A stretch of DNA of 64,000 nt from Metellina segmentata (lineage: Eukaryota > Arthropoda > Arachnida > Araneae > Tetragnathidae). Of the stretch, positions 23,006-33,950 are shown in pieces. The translations under genes were made by a program, and so were the position numbers. Each line of letters starts with the position of its first letter. The stretch's first letter is position 1. The notes beneath the pieces were generated by a model, which was given only the letters and a program-made list of their open reading frames with translations, did not search any database and had not been told where the DNA came from. The stretch lies in contig OX375878.1 of assembly GCA_947359465.1 (NCBI GenBank), positions 76,800,416 through 76,864,415 of the forward strand, written 5' to 3'.

Positions 23006-23289
23006 TAATTAAAAAAATAATAATAACAGAAAAATGTTTCACCAGGAGTTCTTGTCCATGTTCCTTCAGAACAGTTTCTCTTCGTGACTTGAAGTAGCTA
23101 CTCCAAAATAAATCTCACCGAGCTCTCTAAATAAATCTATCTAAAAATGCTCTTCATTGAGAGCAGTTAAATTTTAAAATAAAAAAAACGTGACCCTTAC
23201 ATTTATGACTCGCTTTGCAAGACGTTTTATTCATAAAAAAAATAGAAAGCGAAAAATAAAAAATTGTACACCACTCCAAATTGATATCC

Positions 23290-23810
23290 TAAGTGCGCTA
23301 TTTATTTCCAGTATATACTAACATCTATGAAATAATTTTTAAAGTATGTTGCTCAATATAACTTCTTTGGGGCGTATCTGTCTGGTATTTATTTTTAACC
23401 GACTTTTATTTTTATTATTCCGTATTACAAATGCATACAATTCATTTCTAACATGTGCTATAATCTATGCGAATAATTTTAAAAGGAAATTCGTCAATAT
23501 CTCTTCGGGATTCACCTGTATCGTATTTATTTTTAATTGTCTATTTATTTTTATTGCTAGTCATTATATGGTATGTAGTCCATTTCCAATTCATGCTAAC
23601 ATCTTTGCAAAATTATTTTTAAAGTTAATACCTAAATATATCATTCTCAGGGCTATCTGTCTGGCATTTATTTTTTAAATTCCTACTTATTTTTTATTTC
23701 TCCTGATTAAAGAAATATAATTATTTTCCCATACATATTAAGATCTTTGAAAAGAATTTTTGAAGTAAATACCTCAATATTTCCTCGAAGCGTATATGTC
23801 TAATATTATT
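23290..23810 (+). repeat. Degenerate tandem repeat, unit about 140 bp, four copies
   Basis: Anchors of the type 'atctatgaaataatttttaa' occur at 23323, 23463, 23601 and 23743, spaced 140, 138 and 142 bp. 'tatctgtctggtatttattt' recurs in step. It is AT-rich and non-coding. Confidence 0.75.
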
Positions 23811-24837
23811 ATGCAGCCACAAAAACTGCTGTTCTTGATCTTTGAAAAGTAAATTAAATTTTTTTGCGGCATAAAAACGTATTTTTATAAAATAAATAAC
23901 CACAAAAATAGGTGAAGAGTAAAGTTTTGAGTGCAGATTTCCACAATCAATCGATTGGATAAATTAAACATTACTTTCAATTTAGAATTTCGACCATAAG
24001 CATAAAGGTATAACTCGTGTTATACATCTCTAAGTACTGAAGAAAGAAATTATTTCATTTTTAATAGGTCGTAAATAAATATTTATACTTTTATTTAGTG
24101 TTACTTTTGTTTTGCATCAATAGATGTCGCCACGAATGAATCTTATTTCTTCTCGATCCTAATCTTCCATCTTCAAAATTTCTTGAACACTCCGATAATT
24201 TCTCTCAACTCTAAAAACCTTTTGAGAAATTTAGAACATGGGAATAGTTTTCTGCCGATGTTTTAGCTTATAACAAGTCTCACAGACATGAATTGATGTC
24301 AAAAATTCAGTTAATATTTTATTTTAACTGACGATTAACATAATTCTATAAAATAAACAACATTTTTTTTCTACAAGGTTTGATTTGTCAATCTATATAT
24401 TTATTTTTAATTTTCATAAAGCTCATTAAATAAAAATATTAAATTTGTTGAAAAATTAGTATCTTCATTCAAAATTTCCTCAGTAGTTTTATAGTTGTCA
24501 AGCAGTTACTTAAAAGGGCTACTCGAACTTGTTTGTTCCATTTTTGTTTTCATTCGTCGTAGAGTAATTTTTCATGAATTTGAACCACCATTCTGTTTTT
24601 GTGCAAGTCATTCAAAGACAAAACACTGCTACATCCGAACTTGATAATGTGTTATGCTCTTCAAATCTAGGTCCTTATATTTTCGCTTTCGCAATTCTTA
24701 GATTGCGAACCAAGCAAATGATTAAATGCCTGCAGTTTTCTTGTTATGATTTTCTTGAAAAAACTTGAAAATTTTTAGTTAAAATGGTATTTCATTTCCA
24801 TTTACCTCCAATTTTATTTTTTAATAATTACTTAAAA
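23811..24837. other. AT-rich DNA, no gene seen
   Basis: Nothing recognisable was found on either strand. Confidence 0.5.
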
Positions 24838-24930
24838 GTCGCGGATTTGCAACCGGAGGTTTGTGAGTTCGAAACTCGATCCAACCAAAGTCAGTTGTGT
24901 ACATGAGGATTAAATCTGTCGTGGACTCAC
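24838..24930 (+). repeat. tRNA-derived SINE, 5' part (sense)
   Basis: The head reads 'gtcgcggatttgcaacc', then the B-box-like 'gtgagttcgaaactc', 'ccaaccaaag' and 'attaaatctgtcgtgg', as in the other SINE copies. The 3' two-thirds are absent or too diverged to see. Confidence 0.7.
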
Positions 24931-25028
24931 GTGGACGTTTTTAGGTGGTTACGTTAGGTTTCTAAGGTGAATTTTTTGTGGGGTCTTTATGTCTCAGTCC
25001 CATACAGAGCCTTTCTAGACATCAGGAT

Positions 25029-25448
25029 CAGGGCCCGATTTAGAAAATTTGGTATAGTAGGCACAACACGCAGGAAGGGGCCCCCTATGTTATTTGTTCA
25101 TCACAAAAACTAATTTTATAACAATAATTGGTACTTACGTATTTGACTGTTGACCGTTTCACAGATGTCCCCAAAAAGTTTGAGAAAATCGTGACATTTC
25201 TTATAACTCTTGGCAAAACAAAATAAAGCAGATGAAAATTAATAACATAATAGTTAGACGATTAATGTAATTACAAGAATGTGATAGTGGGGGAAACGGT
25301 CGACGGACATTTACGTAAATACCCAATAATTTATGTAACTACTTAAAACTTTTTTCAAATTTTTAAATACTTTTGAAACTTAGGGGCCCTCTAAATTATG
25401 GGGGCCCTAGGCCCGTGCCTCACGGGCCTAATGGTAAATCAGGGCCTG
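25029..25448. mobile_element. hAT-type MITE, 420 bp, perfect 8-bp target duplication
   Basis: The flanks are ATCAGGAT at 25021-25028 and 25449-25456. The inverted ends read CAGGGCCCGATTTA on the left and CAGGCCCTGATTTA on the right. GGGGCCC blocks lie near both ends. There is no coding capacity. Confidence 0.92.
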
Positions 25449-25488
25449 ATCAGGATGTCCGATAAAGGAATATTTATATACCTTAAAC

Positions 25489-26360
25489 CAGGGCTCGAAA
25501 TACCCAGGTGCACATGTGCACTGTGCACATGAAAATAAAATTGTGCACTTAATTTTTCCCCGCTAGGTGAACGCCGTGCACCCAACGTTAAAAAAAGGAG
25601 GAGGGAATGTGGTTTATGTTATTTTGATGCTTGAACAAACTATGTTATTTTGATGCTTGAACAAACTATGTTATTTTGATGCTTGAACAAACTATGTTAT
25701 TTTGATGCTTGAACAAACTATGTTATTTTGATGCTTGAACAAACTATGTTATTTTGATGCTTGAACAAACTATGTTATTTTGATGCTTGAACAAACTATG
25801 TTATTTTGATGCTTGAACAAACTATGTTATTTTGATGCTTGAACAAACTATGTTATTTTGATGCTTGAACAAACTATGTTATTTTGATGCTTGAACAAAC
25901 TATGTTATTTTGATGCTTGAACAAACTATGTTATTTTGATGCTTGAACAAACTAAAAGGAACGTAATTAAAATTCCTAAATACACACTATGTGAAATCAA
26001 AATCGCTGGGCCGTAACGGATTTATACAGGAGAAAGGTTTACTTGTACCACTACCACCAGAACTTTCCGATGATCGAAACTTTTTTCAGATGTCTCTGTT
26101 GAAGCGACTGTCGCGACAGTCGTGCGCTGAAGAAGGGAGAATTTAGATGTTTAAATATTTTTATTTACTATCTACTACTAACCTATCTAAACATACCCAA
26201 CTAATAAAGTAGTTTACATTATATTAATGCTCTTGTATTACGTTTTTTTAACTGTGCACCTAAAATATAACCTGTTCACCAAAAATATAACCTATGCACC
26301 TAATTTAAAAACTTAGGTGCAGAAGGTGCACCTGCATTAAAAATTCTATTTCGATGCCTG
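25489..26360. mobile_element. hAT-type non-autonomous element carrying a minisatellite
   Basis: The ends read inwards CAGGGCTCGAAATA and CAGGCATCGAAATA. The flanks CCTTAAAC (25481-25488) and CATTAAAC (26361-26368) match at seven of eight bases, as an aged hAT duplication would. Subterminal GGTGCAC/GTGCACC motifs are dense at 25506-25580 and 26255-26335. The middle holds the 26-bp minisatellite. No transposase remains. Confidence 0.87.
25615..25952 (+). repeat. Perfect 26-bp minisatellite, 13 copies
   Basis: Thirteen apparently identical 26-bp units (beginning tatgttattttgatgcttga) run from 25615 to 25952 with an exact 26-bp step. The lack of differences suggests very recent expansion, or collapse or expansion during assembly. 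Confidence 0.97.
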
Positions 26361-26368
26361 CATTAAAC

Positions 26369-26927
26369 TTAGTAGTGTAGGTAGTATTGATAGCTGTGTA
26401 TGATGTGAGATTGTGAAAGCAAAAGTACAAATCTTGGACTACCTTCATGTCGACTTCATTTACCCTTGTATCTTGTTCTCAAAGACAATGCAAATCATGT
26501 TAGCCTTAATATGAAAAGGAGACCAAAATACGCTATTGCACTAAAGGTGAAAATTAACGGTTGCCATTCGCCACAGGGCGACCGAATGTTTGAAAGTGGA
26601 GACTGAAAAAATTTGCTCCAGTCGCCACACTTTCTTAAAAAACATGGTACATATTTATAAGATGGAACCTCCATTTTTACCTTTTTTTTCTTTTGAGAAC
26701 CGTAAAAAAATAATATTTTAAATAAAAGAAAGAAGGGGAAAAAAGCACGAAAACTTAAACATGGAAAATAGAATTTGGAATTTAGGGGGAAAACGCATAG
26801 GCTTGGAGCGGGAAAACGCAATGCAATTTAGGGAAATAATGCTGAGGATTAGTACTTGTGTGTGCACGTGACCTGATTTCCGTAGTGCTCGTATTTCGCG
26901 GAGTGGGGAAATCTATTTATATATATA
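26369..26927. other. No gene recognised
   Basis: Ordinary AT-rich sequence ending in a short TATATA run at the Helitron junction. Confidence 0.5.
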
Positions 26928-27180
26928 CTAGCCACTGCGGGGCTAATCCGGCGTTGCCCGTGCCCGTGATATAAGGTATTATTCTAGTGTAAAATTTTCC
27001 ACAGATTTCAGATCCGTTGAAATTTTTAATCTATCTATAAAGAATCCGCTTTTACGAAAAAGAACTAAACAGTGCCTCTCAAAATGTTTTAAATTTTTTG
27101 TTCTCCTCTGAAAAACGCAGGAAATGTAATCTGTTTTTTTTTTTTTATTATTATTATTATTATTTTTTTTTTAACGCGAA
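26928..27180 (-). mobile_element. Helitron-like 3' end, antisense
   Basis: Read on the minus strand the element ends 'gggcaacgccggattagcc' and then CTAG before T, with the terminus at 26928. Inside it shares 'gtaaaattttccacaga' and 'agaactaaacagtgcc' with 17680-17790. Its start on the minus strand (right side) was not located; the right boundary given is a minimum. Confidence 0.6.
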
Positions 27181-27409
27181 CGGGGCTTGAAATGCAAACT
27201 GTTTATTTTTGGAAAGGGAAAGTTACCGTAAACGATCATAAGATGTAAGTAGAAACGAAACTAAAACAGAATTTCCATGTGCATAAAATTACAGAAAAAT
27301 AAAACATTTATAATTTGAAAAACAGCGAATGAAAATTACTTTATTCTGTTAAAAACATTTCTACGAGCTTCGTTTTCAAAATAGCATTGCATCACTGATT
27401 TCAGAAGTA

Positions 27410-28627
27410 CACTATCTACCAGTAAGTATTTGCACACCTGCGATAGAAAAGAAAAACAAATCTTATTCATATTCAATAGTTGGTAGAACCTCCACAAGAG
27501 TCAATTACAGCCTCAACCCTCCATGGCATCCTTTCCACAGGTCCTTGTATGACGGCTGGTGGTATTTTCTTCCACTCGGCTTGGAGAAGACATGTAAGTT
27601 CCTTCACCGATTTTGGACGGTTGTTGCACCCCTTAATTCGGCAATCCAACTCGTCCCAGAGGATTTCGATAGGGTTCAGGTCTGTGCTCTGGGCACTCCA
27701 GTCCCTTCGATTAAACTCATTGTCACCACACCAACCCATGGTGGACCTCGCAACATGACAGCTGGCTTTGTCGTTCAGGGAGTAACATGGGTCCAACCCG
27801 TAAAACTGCCACAACGTAGGAAGCACACTGTCATCCAGAATAGTACAGGCCTCGGAGTTGAGCTTACCATGAATTTGGACCAAGGGTCCCAGTACATACC
27901 AGGAGAAACACCCCCAGACCATAATTCCACCTCCGCCAAACTTTACTGTGGGCACAATGCATTCTGGTAGGAGGCGTTCTCCAGGCAGACGCCAGACGTA
28001 GACCCTGCCATCCGAAAGGTAGACGGTGAATCTTGAATTGTCGTTCCAGAGATCCCGTTTCCATAGATCTACGGTCCACTTTCGACGTGCTTTGCACCAC
28101 ATTAACCGAGCAGTGCGATTGGACTTTGTGATTGGACAAAGGCTTATGGGCGGTAGCACAACCATGAAAACCAAGCAGATGTGCTTCCTTACGGATGGTA
28201 TTAATCGAAGAAACACTCCCTATGCCAGCTGAAACTTCTGGAGTATGTGGGCCATCGGTTGGGAGCGGTTCTTCCGAATTTCTCTGGACAGCATCCGTTG
28301 GTCTCTATGTCCCAGTTTCGCTGGTCTACCGACTCGGGGCATATTCCAAGAATCGCCGCTCACCTTCCACTTCTGAAACACGTAGGCCACTGTTGATTTT
28401 GGGTAGTTGATCTCGCTAGATATGTCCCTTAAGGATCGCCATTTCTATGATACCCGACGGTTACACCTTTCTCGAAATCAGATAACTCTGCACTTCGTGG
28501 CATCTTGCATGCGACTAATGACAATGTTGTTTTCTACACAGTATTTAACGGCGGAGGGCGTGAGGTATATCATTACAGCAGATATCGTCATTTGCATGGG
28601 TGTCTAAATACTTATTGATATATAATG
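27410..28627 (-). mobile_element. Tc1-type transposon with both ends, 1.2 kb
   Basis: The inverted ends read inwards CACTATCTACCAGTAAGTAT on the left and CATTATATATCAATAAGTAT on the right, and similarity continues through 'ttgcacacc' / 'ttagacacc'. Both are flanked by TA (27408-27409 and 28628-28629), the Tc1/mariner target duplication. A single dead transposase fills the inside. Confidence 0.9.
27473..28520 (-). pseudogene. Tc1 transposase (DD34E), nearly complete but broken
   Basis: The C-terminal 247 codons are open (27473-28216): [53 protein letters not shown], then the catalytic core [16 protein letters not shown] to [14 protein letters not shown]. The D in NDKA and the E in NPIE are 34 residues apart, the classical Tc1 DD34E spacing. 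The end is [19 protein letters not shown]. The N-terminal helix-turn-helix part lies upstream in other frames: KWRSLRDISSEINYPKSTVA near 28390-28450 and GRPAKLGHRDQRMLSREIRK near 28290-28335. At least two frameshifts or stops separate it from the open part. The usual QHDN in the catalytic block is replaced by LNDK, so damage has reached the active-site neighbourhood. Confidence 0.92.
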
Positions 28628-28649
28628 TATTAATTAATGGGTTTCGGTC

Positions 28650-29089
28650 AACTTTCTTAGTCGAATAATGAGATTATTTTTAAATTTAAATTTTAAAAAT
28701 CCTCCTAGATGTAATTAGATCTATAAATAGAAATTTGTTTAATATATTCGACGTTGCGTAGTGTTTTTAAAAATAATAGAATTGTGGGAATAAGAAGGAA
28801 AGCAATCAAGGATATAATGCACACTTGGATCGTAAAATAAATTACGGTGTATTCCAAAACTTCTTACAGGATTTGTCAAGTCATTTAAAATGGAAACAAA
28901 GCCATAATCAGTTAGAATCATCATCAGAAAACAAGGATACTTAAGATCTAAACCTTAATTCAGCATTCAATTTTCAAAAGCATTTAAGCTTCTCAAAATT
29001 TTAAGAGGAAAAATAGATTTATCCATTTAAAAAATAAAGCTATCTTGTTGGAGAGATTTATTTTATTTTATTTTGATTTGATGAAAAGG
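28650..29089. other. No gene seen
   Basis: Plain AT-rich sequence between the Tc1 element and the MITE. Confidence 0.5.
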
Positions 29090-29727
29090 TAGAGATATCA
29101 GTCTACATTTATCACGGTAACAGCGACCTTGGCGTTTTTTTTTTTTTTTTTGGCACACTTTTAGTAGTGAGTTATGGCAGGTTAAAGCAACCCATCTGTA
29201 TTACGGTTATTTTGTTTTTTAACCCCCCCCCCCAAATAAAAAATCGGAAAGTTTAAAATTTTCATTTTAAATATTCTAGAAAGTTCTTTCACGATCTGTT
29301 AAACTGTAGTTTGATTTCATTGGTTCGCTTGAAAGTTTTTCTTTGATTTCATTAGTTATTTTAATTTTAAACTATCCTTTGATTTTTATCGGTCTTTTAA
29401 AATTTTTTCTTTGTTTTCATTGGTTCTTTTAATGGTTTTTCGTCAGTTGTGTAATTTTCTTTCATTTTAACTTATGTCAAGGTACAGTGTTGTCGCTTCA
29501 GGTTGTATTTAAAAAATTTTATATAATTTATTTAGGTATATATATATTATTTACGTAAGTAATATATTATTTAAAACGTTTACAAGTTTCTGAAGCTTGT
29601 TACTTTCCGTTGTAAAAATAAAAATATATTGAAAATAATTATTTCCTTGGCAACATTAAAAGTCAGCCAAAAAAAAAAAAAAACGCAAAAGCAGTTGCCA
29701 CCGCGATAAACGTAGACTGAAGCTGTA
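29090..29727. mobile_element. MITE family M1, copy 2, with enlarged inside
   Basis: The left arm 'cagtctacatttatcacgg' and the right arm 'ccgcgataaacgtagactg' followed by 'aagctgta' match the ends at 16815-17032. 'taaagcaacccatctgt' is shared inside. About 420 bp of repetitive 'gatttcattggtt' sequence enlarges this copy. Confidence 0.75.
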
Positions 29728-30202
29728 CCGGTGAAAGTTTGAAATGACTAGGTCAAGCAGCGTGTATGTTTGCTCGAGAAATCAACTCCGGGAGACAAAA
29801 TTTTCTACGGGATTTAAAAATCAACCAATGCGATGTGTGATCTTAGAAAGAAATTTAAGATCTTAACGTTGGCAACATATAGATAAAGCATCTTGTAATT
29901 TTGCTCGCGAATCAACTCTTCACGACAAACTTTTCCAACGGATTTAAAATTGAACTAATGAGATGAATGGCTGAAAATTTGCATTTTGTAAGGAAATTAA
30001 GTTGTCAAAATTACAGAGGATTGGACGAAGTGGCACGTAAATTTGCTCGCGTATTGACTCGGTGAGAAAAAAAATGTTTCACTGGTTTCAAAGTTAAACG
30101 AATGCAATGAGTTATTTGAAATTCGTCTTGAAAAGGAATTCCAATTGTTAAAATTGGCAACAACTTGTTAAAACATCGGGTAATTTCGCTCGCGAATTAA
30201 CT

Positions 30203-31096
30203 AGAAGTGGCTCAATCCCATGATAGTACTTTACGCAGGTCCAACTTGATTGGCTAGTTTTACGGGCTTGGCTTCACTTGGATATCTCGCCAATCTGATT
30301 GTTGCAGTAACCATTTGATTTTGAATATGCGCGTTGTGTTTCGTAGAATTACAAATACAATACATACACTAGCACCTCAGCGTACTGCGTAAGTGTCCGA
30401 CAAGTTGACTCTGATTGGCTCCTCATATATATGTTGTATGGTTGTTGTTAGTAGTATTTCTCGCCAACTTATACTCAGGGTACTTATACTTTAAAAGAGC
30501 TCTTGTTCCATGAAGCATCGGTGGCCTAATGGCTAAAGTCACCTTCCTTCAGATTGGCGTCGGAAGCGGATGATGATTTTACGAGTTCGAATCCAGCAGG
30601 CGGAAAAAACTTTAGATCCTCCAAATTATTTAAAAAAAAATTCCAATTTAATTCCTTTTGAGTCTAAATTACTTTTCCTAATTTTTAATACCCTTCTTAT
30701 ATTTTTCCAAGCTTCCGTTGGTTTTACATAAATAATCTAAGAACCACTCCTGAACTCACTACCAGCTGATATTTTCCCGCCCCTCTGCCGTCACCTTTGC
30801 TTTAGGATGATGGTGTCGTATCCAACCCTGGCTTAGGACCATTCTGATGTAACAAAAAGCATACATAAAACACTAACTTATATAATTATTAACTTATATA
30901 ATAAAAGGATACAATTTTCGGCTCCCACCTCTACCCACCCATAGCCATGGATCTGAAAAGAAAAGAAGAAAGCAGAAAGGAAGAGATAAATCGCCAACAG
31001 AAAAATTCTCATGACATACGTATCTAGGTCATGTGATCCGATTAGCCAATCAAGTTGGACTTGCGTAAAGTACTATCATGGGATTGAGGCGCCTGT
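30203..31096. mobile_element. Inverted-repeat element with 9-bp target duplication (Mutator-like)
   Basis: GAATTAACT flanks both sides (30194-30202 and 31097-31105). The inverted ends share 'ctcaatcccatgatagtact', then 'ttacgca' and 'gtccaacttgattggcta', about 58 bp in total with few mismatches except at the outermost ten bases. A 9-bp duplication with long inverted repeats is typical of Mutator-like elements. No transposase is present. A tRNA-like sequence lies inside. Confidence 0.82.
30515..30605 (+). repeat. tRNA-like sequence (SINE head) inside the Mutator-like element
   Basis: It has an A-box-like 'gtggcctaatggcta' (30521-30535) and a B-box 'gagttcgaatcc' (30583-30594), spaced as in a tRNA gene. 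It does not fold into a convincing full tRNA by eye: the 3' acceptor strand is not complementary. It is probably the head of a second SINE family and not a functional tRNA. Confidence 0.55.
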
Positions 31097-31193
31097 GAAT
31101 TAACTCTGCCGAAGCGAACACGGATTACATAGCGAATCTATGAAGATTGCTTAGCAATCTTCGGAAGGAGAGAGTAGGAAAGGAATCCTCTAG

Positions 31194-31470
31194 TAAAATG
31201 TAATGAAATTTCAAAACAAAGCAATAGATCTAAATTTTGGAACTTTACACAGAATACTTTACATTTGTAACAAACATTCTTTTATTTTTTTAATACCACA
31301 TTTTCATCAAGATGGGTTTTTTTATCCGTTTTTTTTTTTGGAAATATGATGCAATTGAATGTTTTGTTCAAAACGAATCCACAAAAATTTTCTGACATTG
31401 AGGTTCAATGTCTTTGGAGGTGTTTCATTAACATAATGCGCTGCAGAAGTCCAGATGGAAGTGTAACGGA
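31194..31470. other. No gene recognised
   Basis: Short AT-rich gap between the Helitron end and the split SINE. Confidence 0.5.
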
Positions 31471-31498
31471 TAACAACACAACGGGCTACTCACGACGC
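31471..31498 (-). repeat. SINE, 3' tail piece, separated from its body
   Basis: 'acaacacaacgggctact' and 'cacgacg' match the tail of the antisense SINE copies (compare 54175-54200). The rest of this SINE continues at 33699, beyond the inserted element. Confidence 0.7.
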
Positions 31499-33698
31499 AC
31501 AGTGTGTCATTTTCGCGATCTAGGTGGACAAAATTATTGCATCAAAAATACACTGGTTTTGGGTGATTATAAGAGGCTGTGAGTGATAAAATACTGATTG
31601 GGCGTAAATTTAACATTTTTAGTTACTATTTGGATGAAGAAATATGCTAAATTTAAAGAAATTTGTCAACTTTGCTACATATATTTAACATATTTCGATC
31701 AATTATTAACCGTATATTTTTCAATTTTATATTAATATACACCTGAACAATAGTCAGATATACCCATAACAGTTCAATTTAAAAATAAAGAATAATTCAA
31801 AAACTAAAGGGGAAAATATTTGAAAAATATTACAAAATTATATTCTTGGAATCTCAACTGGGAAAGTTATTCAACCTTTTTGGAAACATTTGGCTGCGTT
31901 TAGTTTTAGACTTTGCTTGTAACCTTACTATTAGTATATCTTTTGTAATTACTAATCTATTCGTATCAGTTCTTGACATTTTAATGGAAATATTTCTCTT
32001 ATCGCCTATTGTGTTTATTCCTTGTCTTGCACTTGTACGAAGCGGACCAATTACCAATTGGAAGAATACATGAAGTGAAATATTATTCCCATGGACCATT
32101 AACTTCCCTTGAAGTTAAATCTACTAATTATGAGGCAAAAAGAAATTTGATGGAACGACAACGTATAGTTGAGATTCTGGCAAACAATATTTTTACCCTC
32201 ATTAGTACAAGCAAAGGTACCAAAGACATACTAAACACACATTGTTAATAGTGATACTTTTCTGAAAAAAATTGATGGAAAGTTTTCTGTTCAGCGCCAT
32301 CTCAGCTGCTCATTATAATTGTATATGTGATATTATTTTTCGACAAAATCAGAATGAAAGCTTATTCATAAATTGTACGTAACCGTTAAACAGAGCAGTT
32401 GATAAGTGACTAGTTGCGAGCTGTGGTACAGCTGAAGTTTCAGTGATAATCATCCTAGAAGATTAACAACCGCTTAGCTCATTTTTGTGTTATACGGAGT
32501 ATATAAATTAGAGTTAATGTTCTTTATGTTTATGTAATTTTATATTGGTAGAAAGAATCACATGTCAAATCTTAGCCCAAGCACATGATTTTCAGATAAT
32601 TTTACTGATGTTTTACTAAGACACGGATCGTTTTCATATTTATACCTCTTCCAGAAAAGCAGCAAAAAGCTCTCTGATGATTTTAAGAAGAATATCGTAC
32701 ACCTTACTCTCGAATTTTACTTCAGTGGTCATTGACAATTCTTTTTGACAAGTTGTCTCTACAAGGTTACGAGTTTCATTTTCTATACCTTGGAACTACT
32801 GGCTTAAAAATCTTTCTGGGGCCTTCTAGTCCTATTTTTCCAACTTCCTTGTGAATTACTTGATAGATCTTAAATCACAGTGTGAGAAAAGGTAAGATTT
32901 TCTTGAAGTTAAGAAGAATTATTTATGAGGAATCGTTTTTTGTCCCCGTTTATTTTACTCCTCTTTTGCTCAATTCTTTGGCGGTTAATTCTAAAATTTT
33001 CACTTTAACAGTATTTAAAAGATTCAAAACAGTATTTGTTAACAAATATTCAACCATTTCTTGAGAAATATAAGTTAAAATAGCATCGATTTTCGTTTGC
33101 TTCGAATTTATCACCCAAATATCAAAAATGGACTGACGAAATATTTCCATAGTCATTCTGAAATTTAAGCACTATCTATCAGTTCCGCAGACTTCCGCGA
33201 GCAAATTTTTGTTCTAGGCACGTCAAATGAGAGTCAGGTTATGATGCATATGTAATAATTTAGTGGTATATAATAATATGTTAAAAGTCTAGTTGAAATT
33301 TGAAATCAGCAGTTGCGTAAGACTCTAATTAGCTATAAATTCAAAAGGATCTTGCAAATTAATGAAATAGTACCCAAGACATTAAAAGCGCGTAAACATA
33401 CTTCGATGAACAGAAGTTAATGATAGTATCCACCAAATAGCACTAAAGAAAATATAGGAGCTATACTTTTAGTTTTCCTTAAAGTACTAATATGCATTCG
33501 CCAGATTGGTTTTGCACACAACTCAGAAAGTTCGACTTTGGACCCCTGTATATCCTGTTGGAAGAAATTATCTAGAAAAATAATACCGTGGTCTTGCTAA
33601 GGGGACATACTATTTTTAAGTTATGATGTATTTTTAACAATGTGCGACACTAAGAAAATTGCATTTATGTCCACCTAGAATCAAAAATGACACACTGT
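31499..33698. mobile_element. Unclassified 2.2 kb element with about 32-bp inverted repeats
   Basis: The ends read inwards ACAGTGTGTCATTTTCGCGA on the left and ACAGTGTGTCATTTTTGATT on the right, both continuing with TCTAGGTGGACA. The two SINE pieces on either side join into one copy if the element is removed, with 'acgacg' / 'acgatg' as a possible short target duplication. Inside I recognise no transposase. The longest readable stretch (32100-32245, plus strand: SLEVKSTNYEAKRNLMERQR then IVEILANNIFTLI) looks protein-like but matches nothing I know. Confidence 0.7.
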
Positions 33699-33950
33699 AC
33701 GATGGTCCAGGATCAATTCCAAAAGGAAAGAACCGAGAATAACACCACGTAATTTTGAACCCAGATCGGACGACGAAGCAACACTTGAGCTGGTCACTCT
33801 CCAAATTTCCACACCAATCTAACGTGATTCCATGACATATTTAATGTCCACCAGTGCCTCTTTTACACGACGGTCTTTAGTTGGATTCTAACTCGCAAAA
33901 CCCTGGTTGCTTAGACGTTACTTTTTCAATTGGGTTACCGCGGCCCAGGA
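33699..33950 (-). repeat. SINE body, antisense, rest of the split copy
   Basis: Blocks 'ggtccaggatcaattcc', 'aaatttccacaccaat', 'tttaatgtccaccagt', 'acgacggtctttagttgg' and 'aactcgcaaaaccctgg' follow the order of the antisense SINE. The left edge begins exactly at the end of the 2.2 kb element. Confidence 0.8.

Larger units (their letters stand above)
29768..31193 (+). mobile_element. Helitron-like element with internal tandem repeat, 3' end at 31193
   Basis: The 3' end reads GAATCCTCTAG before T. Small palindromes precede it ('gattgcttagcaatc', 'attacatagcgaatctatg'), as in the Helitron at 14813-15463. Inside, units beginning 'tttgctcgcgaatcaactc' repeat at about 29768, 29902, 30040 and 30186, a spacing of about 135-145 bp. 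An 894-bp element interrupts the last unit. The 5' end was not found and may lie left of 29768. Confidence 0.55.

Noticed and set aside
27480..27970. Plus-strand open frames of 92 and 141 codons
   Set aside because: They are shadows of the Tc1 transposase on the minus strand.
30515..30605. A tRNA gene
   Set aside because: A- and B-box-like motifs are present, but the acceptor stem and CCA-side strand do not pair. It sits inside a transposon and resembles a SINE head.
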